From contig DWYV01000056.1 of NCBI GenBank assembly GCA_019118525.1, positions 1 through 64,000 of the forward strand: 64,000 nucleotides of DNA, read 5' to 3'. Below the pieces are notes generated by a model. The model did no database searches. It was not told where the DNA came from and saw only the letters and a list, made by a program, of their open reading frames with translations. The position numbers were made by a program, and so were the translations under genes. Positions within the stretch are counted from its first letter, which is position 1; each line of letters opens with the position of its first letter. Below, one piece after another: positions 54,172 through 61,765 of this stretch. The stretch is from Candidatus Bariatricus faecipullorum (lineage in GTDB: Bacteria > Bacillota > Clostridia > Lachnospirales > Lachnospiraceae).

Positions 54172-55008
54172 ATGGCAGAAGAACAGCAGCAGGGATGCCA
54201 GCCGTCTGACTGCGCAGGATGTGCCCATGCGGATTCCTGCAAATCCAAACCCCAGGATATGAAGGCTGCGGCCAATCCCTATTCTCAGGTAAAGAAAGTA
54301 ATCGCTGTTATCAGCGGAAAGGGCGGCGTGGGGAAATCCATGGTGACCGCTTCCCTGGCCAGAATGGCTGTGGAACAGGGCTATACGGCGGGAATTCTGG
54401 ATGCCGATGTGACAGGCCCTTCCATTCCCAAGATGTACGGTGTTCATGAAAGCGCCATGGGGACGGAAGAAGGAATGTTTCCCAGTGTGGCAAAGGACGG
54501 AACGAAGATTATGTCTGTCAATCTGCTCCTGGAAAAAGAATCCGACCCGGTTATCTGGAGAGGCCCGATTATTGCCGGGGTGGTAACCCAGTTCTGGACC
54601 GACGTGATGTGGGGAGATCTGGATTTTCTGTTTGTGGACATGCCTCCGGGAACCGGAGATGTACCGCTGACTGTGTTCCAGTCCCTTCCGGTGGACGGCG
54701 TGGTTATCGTGACCTCCCCGCAGGACCTGGTGCAGATGATTGTGGAAAAGGCCTATAACATGGCGAAACAGATGAATATTCCGGTGCTTGGCATTGTGGA
54801 GAACTACAGCTGGCTGGAATGTCCGGACTGCGGGAAAAAGATTCCTGTATTCGGGGAAAGCCATGTGGACGAGACGGCGGAAAAGCTGGGAATTCCGGTT
54901 CTCGGAAAAATCCCGGTGGATGCGAATCTGGCCCGGGCAGTGGAGGAAGAGCGCTTCTACGGGACGGAGAATCCCTATCTGGAAAATGTCATAGAGAAAC
55001 TTGTATAA
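54172..55008 (+). CDS. Mrp/Nbp35-type Fe-S cluster carrier ATPase
   Basis: A 278-residue P-loop protein. The N-terminus has C9, C14, C17 and C23, a ferredoxin-like motif as in Nbp35. The deviant Walker A is GKGGVGKS (49-56), and MPPGTGD and the C-terminal CPDCG pair (about 220-223) that binds a bridging cluster at the dimer interface are present. The family assembles and hands over Fe-S clusters. A nearby radical SAM gene (55261) would need such clusters, but the link is only positional. Confidence 0.93.
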   Translation: MAEEQQQGCQPSDCAGCAHADSCKSKPQDMKAAANPYSQVKKVIAVISGKGGVGKSMVTASLARMAVEQGYTAGILDADVTGPSIPKMYGVHESAMGTEEGMFPSVAKDGTKIMSVNLLLEKESDPVIWRGPIIAGVVTQFWTDVMWGDLDFLFVDMPPGTGDVPLTVFQSLPVDGVVIVTSPQDLVQMIVEKAYNMAKQMNIPVLGIVENYSWLECPDCGKKIPVFGESHVDETAEKLGIPVLGKIPVDANLARAVEEERFYGTENPYLENVIEKLV

Positions 55009-55010
55009 AC

Positions 55011-55048
55011 GCGAAAAGAGCTTCGGTGGACCGGGGCTCTTTTTGCGC
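55011..55048 (+). terminator. Terminator after the Mrp gene
   Basis: GCGAAAAGAGC and GCTCTTTTTGCGC pair around CGGTGGACCG, with a five-T run inside the descending arm. It adjoins the multi-hairpin element that begins at 55046. Confidence 0.8.
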
Positions 55049-55145
55049 GATACGCCCGTCAATGGGCCGCCGCGCTTGCGCGAGCGGACATTAGACGGGC
55101 AACGGTCATCGAGCGGCAATGCCGCGAGATGACCGGGGTATCGCG
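55046..55145. repeat. 100-bp cloverleaf-like palindromic element
   Basis: The ends CGCGATAC (55046-55053) and GTATCGCG (55138-55145) pair. Between them stand two arms: GCCCGTC (55054-55060) with GACGGGC (55094-55100), continued inside by AATG/CATT and CCGC..GCGG; and CGGTCATC (55103-55110) with GATGACCG (55128-55135), containing GCGGC/GCCGC. The whole is a GC-rich three-way junction with no coding sense. It may be a REP-type or MITE-like element. Confidence 0.75.
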
Positions 55146-55150
55146 GTAAT

Positions 55151-55180
55151 CGGGCAGGGGAAGGAATCTTCCCCTGCCCG
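55151..55180. terminator. GC-rich hairpin
   Basis: CGGGCAGGGGAAG and CTTCCCCTGCCCG pair exactly around GAAT. Only short T stretches follow, so termination is possible but not certain. Confidence 0.5.
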
Positions 55181-55186
55181 ATTTAC

Positions 55187-55215
55187 TTGCTCTTTTTGAA
55201 AAGGTGTGATAGAAT
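55187..55215 (+). promoter_or_regulatory. Promoter of the radical SAM DNA-repair operon
   Basis: TTGCTC (55187-55192), 17-bp spacer, TAGAAT (55210-55215), 45 bp before the radical SAM gene. Confidence 0.65.
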
Positions 55216-55260
55216 AAAAAGAAAAAGAACATATGTTCGGATAAAAGGGGAGAAAAGCAG

Positions 55261-56595
55261 ATGAGGATTGCAAAAGACATGGAACTGTACGAAAAACTGG
55301 CTATTCTGTCGGACGCGGCAAAGTATGACGTGGCCTGTACTTCCAGCGGGGTGGACCGGAACGGAGACGGCACCGGTATGGGAAACTGCCGGAAGGCCGG
55401 AATCTGCCACAGCTTTTCCTCGGACGGCAGGTGTATCTCTCTGCTGAAAATTCTATTTACCAATGAATGTGTTTTTGACTGCCGGTACTGCATTAACCGC
55501 CGCTCGAATGATATACGGCGGGCGTCCTTTACTCCGGAAGAGGTCTGCCGGCTGACCATGGAATTTTACAGAAGAAATTATATTGAAGGTCTGTTTTTAA
55601 GCTCCGGAGTTCTGAAAAGCCCGGACTATACCATGGAACTGCTTTACGCCACCCTTCTGAAACTGCGGACGGAATACCGGTTTCAGGGCTATATTCATGT
55701 GAAGGCCATTCCCGGGGCATCTCCGGAGCTTATCCGGCGTATCGGATTTCTGGCGGACAGAATGAGTGTGAATCTGGAACTGCCCACGGAGGAGGGACTG
55801 CGGAAGCTGGCGCCTCACAAGAGCCGGAAGACCATTCTGACGCCCATGCGGCTGGTTCAGAACGGCAGGGAGGAAGAACGCGGGGAACTGGCAGTTTACC
55901 GCGGGGCAGGAGAGAAACGACCCCGGTTTGTGCCGGCAGGACAGAGCACCCAGATGATTATCGGGGCCACGCCGGAGACGGATTATCAGATTATGGCGGT
56001 GGCAGAGGCGCTTTACCAGAAGTTTGATTTAAAACGGGTGTTTTATTCGGCCTTTGTACCTGTGACGGAAGACGAGAATCTGCCGGCCCTTTCGGAGAAA
56101 GGCCCGCCTCTTCTGCGGGAGCACAGACTTTACCAGGCGGACTGGTTAATCCGGTACTATCATTTTCAGGTATCGGAACTGCTGGACGAAGCGCATCCGA
56201 ATTTTAATGTGCTTCTGGATCCGAAATGCGACTGGGCCCTGCGGCATCTGGAAGAGTTCCCGGTGGAGATAGGAAAGGCGGATTACCGCACCCTGCTCCG
56301 GGTGCCCGGAATCGGATGTAAATCTGCCGGAAGAATTGTGAAGGCCAGAAGGCTTGGCCCCCTGGATTTCGGGGATTTAAAGAAGATGGGAGTTGTTTTA
56401 AAGCGGGCTCTTTATTTTATTACCTGCAATGGGAAGATGATGTATCCGGTGCGGATGGAAGAAGATTACATTTTGAGAAATCTGCTGGATGCGGGAGAGC
56501 GTCTGCCGGATTCTGTGCGGAATATGGGATACCGCCAGCTTTCCTTGTTTGACGACCAGAATTATCCCGCGCCGGGATTCACAGGCGTGTCCTGA
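55261..56595 (+). CDS. Putative DNA modification/repair radical SAM protein (TIGR03916-like)
   Basis: A 444-residue radical SAM enzyme. The [4Fe-4S] cysteines are C70, C74 and C77 in NECVFDCRYCINR. Further Cys at 26, 43, 49 and 58 may bind a second cluster. The C-terminal part has a helix-hairpin-helix LLRVPGIGCKSAGRIVKARR, which points to nucleic-acid binding. The protein is not spore photoproduct lyase but of the related group TIGR03916, which almost always precedes a TIGR03915 gene; that is so here (18 bp later). The substrate is unknown; DNA or base repair is inferred. RBS GGGGAG. Confidence 0.88.
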   Translation: MRIAKDMELYEKLAILSDAAKYDVACTSSGVDRNGDGTGMGNCRKAGICHSFSSDGRCISLLKILFTNECVFDCRYCINRRSNDIRRASFTPEEVCRLTMEFYRRNYIEGLFLSSGVLKSPDYTMELLYATLLKLRTEYRFQGYIHVKAIPGASPELIRRIGFLADRMSVNLELPTEEGLRKLAPHKSRKTILTPMRLVQNGREEERGELAVYRGAGEKRPRFVPAGQSTQMIIGATPETDYQIMAVAEALYQKFDLKRVFYSAFVPVTEDENLPALSEKGPPLLREHRLYQADWLIRYYHFQVSELLDEAHPNFNVLLDPKCDWALRHLEEFPVEIGKADYRTLLRVPGIGCKSAGRIVKARRLGPLDFGDLKKMGVVLKRALYFITCNGKMMYPVRMEEDYILRNLLDAGERLPDSVRNMGYRQLSLFDDQNYPAPGFTGVS

Positions 56596-56613
56596 GTTAG
56601 GAGGCGATAAGAG

Positions 56614-57384
56614 ATGAAACGGGTCTTTGTATGTCAGGATAATGTGACAGGGATATTTTCCGCCCTCTATGATGCCTGGCTGGAGTGCCGGAAGACCGGA
56701 GAGGCCGGTGTGGCCGTCCGGGGATTTCTGGAGCAGAAGCTTTTCTGCGATTATGTGGAGTCCATGCCTTCCGCAAAAAAGGCGGCGGCTGTGGAACGGA
56801 TGATTTTGAAAAACCTGGGGGAGACGGCCGCCCGGGAACTTTACTATGCGGCGCTTTCCAGGGACGGGGAGAAGGGAGAGGCGATTCTGGGCGCCATGCT
56901 GGCTGCCAGGAAACTGAGGGACAGCCGGAGAATTATGGAACAGCTTCAGGAGCCCCATGTGGCCCGGGTGTTTGAACTGAGCCGGAATGTAAAGAACGAA
57001 ACCCACAGTTTTCTGGAATTTATCCGCTTCCGGGAACTGGAAAGCCGGATTCTGCTGGCGCGTATCCGGCCCAAAAACCAGGTTCTTTCCTGCATTGCGC
57101 CTCATTTTGCCGACCGGCTTCCTCTGGAAAACTGGATGATTCTGGATGAGACCTGGCATATGGCGGCGGTTCATGAAAAGCAGAAGCAGTGGGTCCTGGT
57201 GCGGGATGTGCCGGACTTTCCGGGAGGACAGCTGAAGTTTTCGGCCCAGGAAGAGGAGATGACCCGCCTCTGGCAGGGGTTCTGCCGGAGTATTGCCATT
57301 GAAGAGCGGAGAAATGAAAAGCTGCAGCGTACCCACCTTCCGCTGTGGTACCGGGAGCATATGGTGGAGTTTTTCCCGGCCTGA
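56614..57384 (+). CDS. Putative DNA metabolism protein (TIGR03915/DUF4130-like)
   Basis: A 256-residue soluble protein that begins VFVCQDNVTGIFSALYDAW, the TIGR03915 opening, and has THSFLEFIRFRELES, a mid-part HFADRLPLENWMILDETW and a C-terminal helical end in LPLWYREHMVEF. The family is known only as partner of the TIGR03916 radical SAM protein and contains a uracil-DNA-glycosylase-like fold in some members (DUF4130), so a role in finding or binding damaged bases is plausible. RBS AGGAGG. Function otherwise unknown. Confidence 0.88.
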   Translation: MKRVFVCQDNVTGIFSALYDAWLECRKTGEAGVAVRGFLEQKLFCDYVESMPSAKKAAAVERMILKNLGETAARELYYAALSRDGEKGEAILGAMLAARKLRDSRRIMEQLQEPHVARVFELSRNVKNETHSFLEFIRFRELESRILLARIRPKNQVLSCIAPHFADRLPLENWMILDETWHMAAVHEKQKQWVLVRDVPDFPGGQLKFSAQEEEMTRLWQGFCRSIAIEERRNEKLQRTHLPLWYREHMVEFFPA

Positions 57385-57496
57385 CTTCTGTCCTGGTTTC
57401 CTGCTTCGGGACTTTTCCGGTACGGACGCTTTGTTTTCCCGGGGAAGTATGGTAAGATTAAGAGCAGATACAGACGACAGATTGTGAGGATACACT

Positions 57497-59941
57497 ATGG
57501 AACAGGAACTTCCGGTTATCCGTATTTCCGTGCGGAACCTGGTGGAATTCATTCTGCGGGAAGGCGATATTGACAGCCGCCGTGGCAGCGGAGCGGATAA
57601 AGAGGCCATGCAGCTGGGAGGAAAAATTCACCGGAAAATTCAAAAAAGCATGGGAGCCGGGTACCGTGCAGAGGTGACACTGAAAAGAGAGGTGCCCTGC
57701 GACGGCTTTCTGCTGCGGATAGAAGGGCGCGCGGACGGAATTATCGAAGAGGAGACCGGTACGGTCATTGATGAAATCAAGGGCGTGCTCTGCGACCTGG
57801 AAAAGATAGAGGAGCCGGTGAAAGTACATCTGGCCCAGGCACGGTGCTATGCCTGCTTTTACGGCAGGGAAAAGGGTCTGGATGAAATGACTGTACAGAT
57901 GACCTACTGCCAGATGGAGACGGAAGAAATCCGGCGTTTCCGGGAGACATACCGGACGTCAGAGCTGGAGGAATGGTTCCAGGAAATTGTGAAGACCTAT
58001 GAAAAATGGGGCCGGTTCCAGATACAGTGGAAGGAAATCCGGAACCGTTCCGCCCGGGAGATTCCGTTCCCCTTTGCCTACCGGCCGGGACAGAAAGACC
58101 TGGCCGCGGCAGTATACCGGACCATTCTGCGGAAGAAAAAACTGTTTATCCAGGCGCCCACGGGGGTGGGGAAAACCATGGCCGCTGTGTTTCCGGCAGT
58201 AAAGGCTGTGGGTGAGAACCTGGGAGAAAAAATATTTTATCTGACGGCACGGACCATTGCCCGCACAGTTGCAGAGCAGGCCTTCCGGATTCTGAAGGAG
58301 CAGAACCTGCGGATGAAGGTAATTACCCTAACGGCAAAGGAGAAAATCTGCTTTCTTGAAAAAGCAGAATGCAATCCGGAAGCATGCCCCTATGCCAGGG
58401 GGCATTTTGACCGGGTCAACGATGCGGTGTATGAACTTCTGACCGGGACGGATGACATGAGCCGGGAGGTGCTGGAGAAGCAGGCGGAAAAGTTCCGGGT
58501 CTGTCCTTTTGAGATGTCGCTGGATATGGCGGTGTGGACGGATGCGGTCATCTGTGATTACAATTATGTATTTGACCCCAATGCCCATCTGAAACGGTTT
58601 TTTACCGAAGGTGTTCCGGGGGAATACCTGTTTCTGATTGACGAGGCCCACAACCTGGTGGAGCGGGGGCGTCAGATGTACAGCGCCTCCCTGTATAAAG
58701 AAGATTTCCTGGTGGTGCGGAAGCTGGTAAAAAAAGAGGACATGCGTCTGGCAAAACGGCTGGGAGACTGCAACCAGATACTGCTGTCCCTGAAACGGGA
58801 ATGTGAATCCTGGCAGGTGCTGGAGGGCGTACCGGCCCTTTACCTGAAGCTGATGAACGTGCTGACTGCCCTGGAAGACTATCTGGAGGAGTGCACGGAG
58901 GAAGAGAAAAGAGAGCAGGTGCTGGATTTTTACTTTTCTGTCCGGGATTTCCTGAATATCTATGACAGACTGGATGATAATTATGTGGTGTACACAGAAC
59001 TGCAGGAGGACGGGAGATTTCTGCTCCGTCTGTTCTGCGTCAATCCGGCGGCGAACCTGCAGAGATTTCTGGACTGTGGAAACAGTACGGTGTTTTTTTC
59101 GGCCACACTGCTCCCCGTTCAGTACTATAAAAAGCTGCTGAGTACGGAACCGGATGACTATGCGGTCTATGCGCCGTCCCCCTTCCCCAGAGAGAACCGG
59201 CTTCTGGTCTGCGGGCGGGATGTAAGCACCAGGTATACTCTCAGAGGCGAGCAGATGTACCGGAAGTATGCCGGGTACATCCGGGATACCGTCCGGGCCA
59301 GGAAGGGTAATTATATGGCCTTTTTCCCCTCCTACCGGTTTATGGAGGAGGTGTACGGCTTTTATGAGGAAATGGCCGGGGAAGACGGGACTGAGTGTAT
59401 CCTTCAGAGCCATTTCATGAATGAGGAGGCCCGGGAGATTTTTCTGGAAACCTTTGAGGAAGACCGTGATACCAGTCTGGTAGGCTTCTGCGTGCTGGGC
59501 GGGATTTTCTCGGAGGGGATTGACCTGGACCAGGAAAAGCTGATAGGCGCCTTCATTATTGGCACGGGACTTCCCCAGGTCTGTACAGAGCGGGAGATTC
59601 TGAAGCGGTATTTCGACGGAAAAGGAATGCGCGGATTTGATTATGCCTATCTGTATCCGGGCATGAACAAGGTGATGCAGGCGGCCGGGCGGGTCATCCG
59701 CACAGAGACGGACCAGGGCGTTATCCTTCTGCTGGATGAACGGTTCCTGGAAAAGAGGTGCCGGGAGATTTTTCCACGGGAATGGAGCGACTGTACCGGG
59801 GGAAACCGGAAGCGGATTGCAGAAAAAGTGGAAGAATTCTGGCGGGAAAGGGACGCCCGGAAAGAGGACGCCGATTCCCCGGGAGGGCCCGGGGAGACTG
59901 CTATGCCTCATCCGGGGAAGCCTCCGGAAAACAGCGGATAA
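57497..59941 (+). CDS. PD-(D/E)XK nuclease fused to a DinG/XPD-type helicase
   Basis: An 814-residue protein. Residues 1-140 form a RecB/Cas4-type nuclease: H45 in GGKIHRKI, D80 in GRADGI, E93 and K95 in IDEIKG and Q114 in LAQARCYAC. The superfamily 2 helicase has Walker A PTGVGKT (221-227), DEAH (382-385) and the C-terminal GFCVLGGIFSEGIDL and QAAGRVIRTE motifs. Cysteines 285, 292, 297 and 336 sit where XPD/DinG proteins hold a [4Fe-4S] cluster. All active-site residues appear intact. It should unwind and cut DNA structures; its own promoter-like sequence lies near 57440. The end overlaps the convergent LysR gene by 41 bp. Confidence 0.9.
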   Translation: MEQELPVIRISVRNLVEFILREGDIDSRRGSGADKEAMQLGGKIHRKIQKSMGAGYRAEVTLKREVPCDGFLLRIEGRADGIIEEETGTVIDEIKGVLCDLEKIEEPVKVHLAQARCYACFYGREKGLDEMTVQMTYCQMETEEIRRFRETYRTSELEEWFQEIVKTYEKWGRFQIQWKEIRNRSAREIPFPFAYRPGQKDLAAAVYRTILRKKKLFIQAPTGVGKTMAAVFPAVKAVGENLGEKIFYLTARTIARTVAEQAFRILKEQNLRMKVITLTAKEKICFLEKAECNPEACPYARGHFDRVNDAVYELLTGTDDMSREVLEKQAEKFRVCPFEMSLDMAVWTDAVICDYNYVFDPNAHLKRFFTEGVPGEYLFLIDEAHNLVERGRQMYSASLYKEDFLVVRKLVKKEDMRLAKRLGDCNQILLSLKRECESWQVLEGVPALYLKLMNVLTALEDYLEECTEEEKREQVLDFYFSVRDFLNIYDRLDDNYVVYTELQEDGRFLLRLFCVNPAANLQRFLDCGNSTVFFSATLLPVQYYKKLLSTEPDDYAVYAPSPFPRENRLLVCGRDVSTRYTLRGEQMYRKYAGYIRDTVRARKGNYMAFFPSYRFMEEVYGFYEEMAGEDGTECILQSHFMNEEAREIFLETFEEDRDTSLVGFCVLGGIFSEGIDLDQEKLIGAFIIGTGLPQVCTEREILKRYFDGKGMRGFDYAYLYPGMNKVMQAAGRVIRTETDQGVILLLDERFLEKRCREIFPREWSDCTGGNRKRIAEKVEEFWRERDARKEDADSPGGPGETAMPHPGKPPENSG

Positions 59942-60797
59942 ATTCCCGGACCGCATGGGAGAGGGGAACATGGCGGCTGTAAGCCAGAACCAGTTCCCGC
60001 TCCGGAAGTGTTTCCCGGGTCTTTACCGTGAAGATACCCTGGGAGGAATCCGGGACGCAGTAATCCGGAATGAAGGCAATGCCCAGTCCGATGCGGGCCA
60101 GGTCCGTCAGAAGGTCATTGCTGCTGAGTTCGATTTCCGGAACCAGGTCCAGCTGATAGCGCTGAAACTGACTGTGCAGGAATTCGCTGGTTGTGCTTTT
60201 CCGGTCCAGCATCATAATCGGGTATCGGAGAAGTTCCTGAAACGTAAGGATTTTTCCTTTGAGTTCCGAATAGGCCGCCCCGGCGATGAAAACATCGTGG
60301 AAGGTTTTCAGCTTTCTGACGGTAAGCCCGCTTCCCAGACTGGGGTTGGGAAAATTGCTGACGATTAAGTCGACCTGCCCGTTCTGAAGAAGTTCCGCGC
60401 ACTGCACAGAAGTAGCGTTGGTCACCTTGATATGGGCGTTGGGAAAATCCCGGTGAAAGCGTTCCAGGTAAGGGACCAGGAAATAGCGGCAGATGGTGTC
60501 GCTGGCGCCGATGCGGATCTGACCGCCGGTGGAGGCGGATTCCAGAATCTGGGATTCCCCCCGTTTTATCAGGTTGACGGCAGGCTCAATGTGACGAAGG
60601 AGAATCTCTCCTTCGGGAGTGAGCTGTACTTTTTTGGTGCTGCGGATAAACAGTACCTGGTTCAGTTTTTTTTCCAGGGATTTTACAGACTGGCTTACCG
60701 CGGACTGGGAGATGTAAAGCTGCTTGGAAGCTTCGGAAAAGCTCAGGGTAGTTGCCACATAGTAAAAAACTTTATATAATTCATAATTGATATCCAT
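59901..60797 (-). CDS. LysR family transcriptional regulator
   Basis: A 298-residue regulator. The N-terminal helix-turn-helix has LYKVFYYVATTLSFSEASKQLYISQSAVSQSVKSLEKKLNQ-type sequence, and the C-terminal sensor domain has the two lobes of a periplasmic-binding fold with GLGIAFIPDYCV. The effector is unknown. It is transcribed away from the DUF1461 gene, which is a candidate target. RBS AAGGAGGGC before the ATG. Its last 41 bp overlap the end of the helicase gene. Confidence 0.94.
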   Translation of the reverse strand: MDINYELYKVFYYVATTLSFSEASKQLYISQSAVSQSVKSLEKKLNQVLFIRSTKKVQLTPEGEILLRHIEPAVNLIKRGESQILESASTGGQIRIGASDTICRYFLVPYLERFHRDFPNAHIKVTNATSVQCAELLQNGQVDLIVSNFPNPSLGSGLTVRKLKTFHDVFIAGAAYSELKGKILTFQELLRYPIMMLDRKSTTSEFLHSQFQRYQLDLVPEIELSSNDLLTDLARIGLGIAFIPDYCVPDSSQGIFTVKTRETLPERELVLAYSRHVPLSHAVREFIRCFPEASPDEA

Positions 60798-60826
60798 TAT
60801 TAGCCCTCCTTATAAAGTTACTTTGT

Positions 60827-60855
60827 ATTATAAGTGAAGAAGAGGGAAAAAACAA
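60827..60855 (-). promoter_or_regulatory. Promoter of the LysR gene
   Basis: On the minus strand TTGTTT (60855-60850), 17-bp spacer, TATAAT (60832-60827). TTATAA inverted copies near 60810 and 60828 flank the start of transcription and could be the autoregulatory site. Confidence 0.65.
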
Positions 60856-60923
60856 GAGTAAATCAAGGACCCCGGCGGCTCTGCAGGAAGGGCCGGGCGG
60901 AAAAAAGAAAGGTGGAAAACAGC

Positions 60924-61664
60924 ATGGAGAAAACAGCACGCTCCGGCGGGATGCGCTGGCTGCACAGGATACTGGCCGTGGTAGCCTCTCTGGGCCTGAT
61001 TCTGGCGGGCCTGATTACGAGCTTTGAAATAGCGGCATACGGGAGCTGGTCCTTCTATGAAGAGGAGTACAGAAAATATGACGTCCAGTCGGCTCTGGAC
61101 ATGGAGATGGACGATATTATGACGGTAACCCGCTATATGATGTCCTATCTGCGCGGCGGAGAAGAGGAACTGAGCATCGATGTGAAGGTAGAGGGCGAGG
61201 TTCAGGATTTTTTCAATGAGCAGGACCGGTTCCATATGGGCGAGGTTCAGAATCTTTTTCTGGGAGGGCTTGCCTTAAGAAGAGGGGCTGTTATCGTACT
61301 GCTTCTGTGTGTGGCGGTTCTGGTTCTGACAAAAGGAGACTGGAAGCGTCTGCTTCCCAGAATCTATCAGATAACCATGGGAGTGTTCCTGGCGGTCGTG
61401 CTGGTGGGAGCCCTGCTTTTGTCCCAGGATTTTAACAGGTATTTTGTCATCTTTCACCATATATTCTTTGACAATGACCTGTGGATTTTCGACCCGGCCA
61501 CGGACTATATGATACGGATGCTTCCGGAAGGCTTTTTCTATGATATGACAATGAGAATCGGCACCTTTTTCCTGGTGTTCCTTGTGGGCACGTTTCTCAT
61601 CTGTGCGGGATGGAGAAAACTGGTTTCCGTATCTGATAAGAAAAATGATAAGAAAGATAAGTAA
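60924..61664 (+). CDS. DUF1461/TIGR01906-type integral membrane protein
   Basis: A 246-residue protein with four or five spans: about 12-35, 130-155, 160-185 and 212-235. Between the first two lies an extracellular loop with TRYMMSYLRGGEEEL and FNEQDRFHMGEVQNLF, which is the diagnostic block of TIGR01906. The short C-terminus is Lys/Asp-rich. Function unknown. ATG 60924 behind GAAAGGTGG. The frame further back to 60834 has no ribosome site. Confidence 0.85.
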   Translation: MEKTARSGGMRWLHRILAVVASLGLILAGLITSFEIAAYGSWSFYEEEYRKYDVQSALDMEMDDIMTVTRYMMSYLRGGEEELSIDVKVEGEVQDFFNEQDRFHMGEVQNLFLGGLALRRGAVIVLLLCVAVLVLTKGDWKRLLPRIYQITMGVFLAVVLVGALLLSQDFNRYFVIFHHIFFDNDLWIFDPATDYMIRMLPEGFFYDMTMRIGTFFLVFLVGTFLICAGWRKLVSVSDKKNDKKDK

Positions 61665-61692
61665 TACTTATAAAACGGCGCAATTATATTTA

Positions 61693-61722
61693 TTGCGCTT
61701 ATAATAGACAGTATGCTATACT
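61693..61722 (+). promoter_or_regulatory. Probable purL promoter
   Basis: TTGCGC (61693-61698), 18-bp spacer, TATACT (61717-61722). A small hairpin GCGCAAT/ATTGCGC (61678-61698) overlaps the -35. No purine riboswitch core was seen in the 40-nt leader. Confidence 0.5.
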
Positions 61723-61765
61723 GAAATCAGAAAACCTGGAAACAGCAGACATAATGGAGGAGATT

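Noticed and set aside
54172-55008. MinD/ParA partition ATPase
   Set aside because: The N-terminal Cys motif and C-terminal CPDCG pair fit Mrp/Nbp35 rather than MinD or ParA.
57497-59941. Cas4-containing CRISPR adaptation gene
   Set aside because: The nuclease domain is Cas4/RecB-like but is fused to a DinG-type helicase and no cas1, cas2 or array is in the window.
58328-59971. 547-codon minus-strand frame opposite the helicase
   Set aside because: No recognisable domain; + strand helicase motifs are intact throughout.
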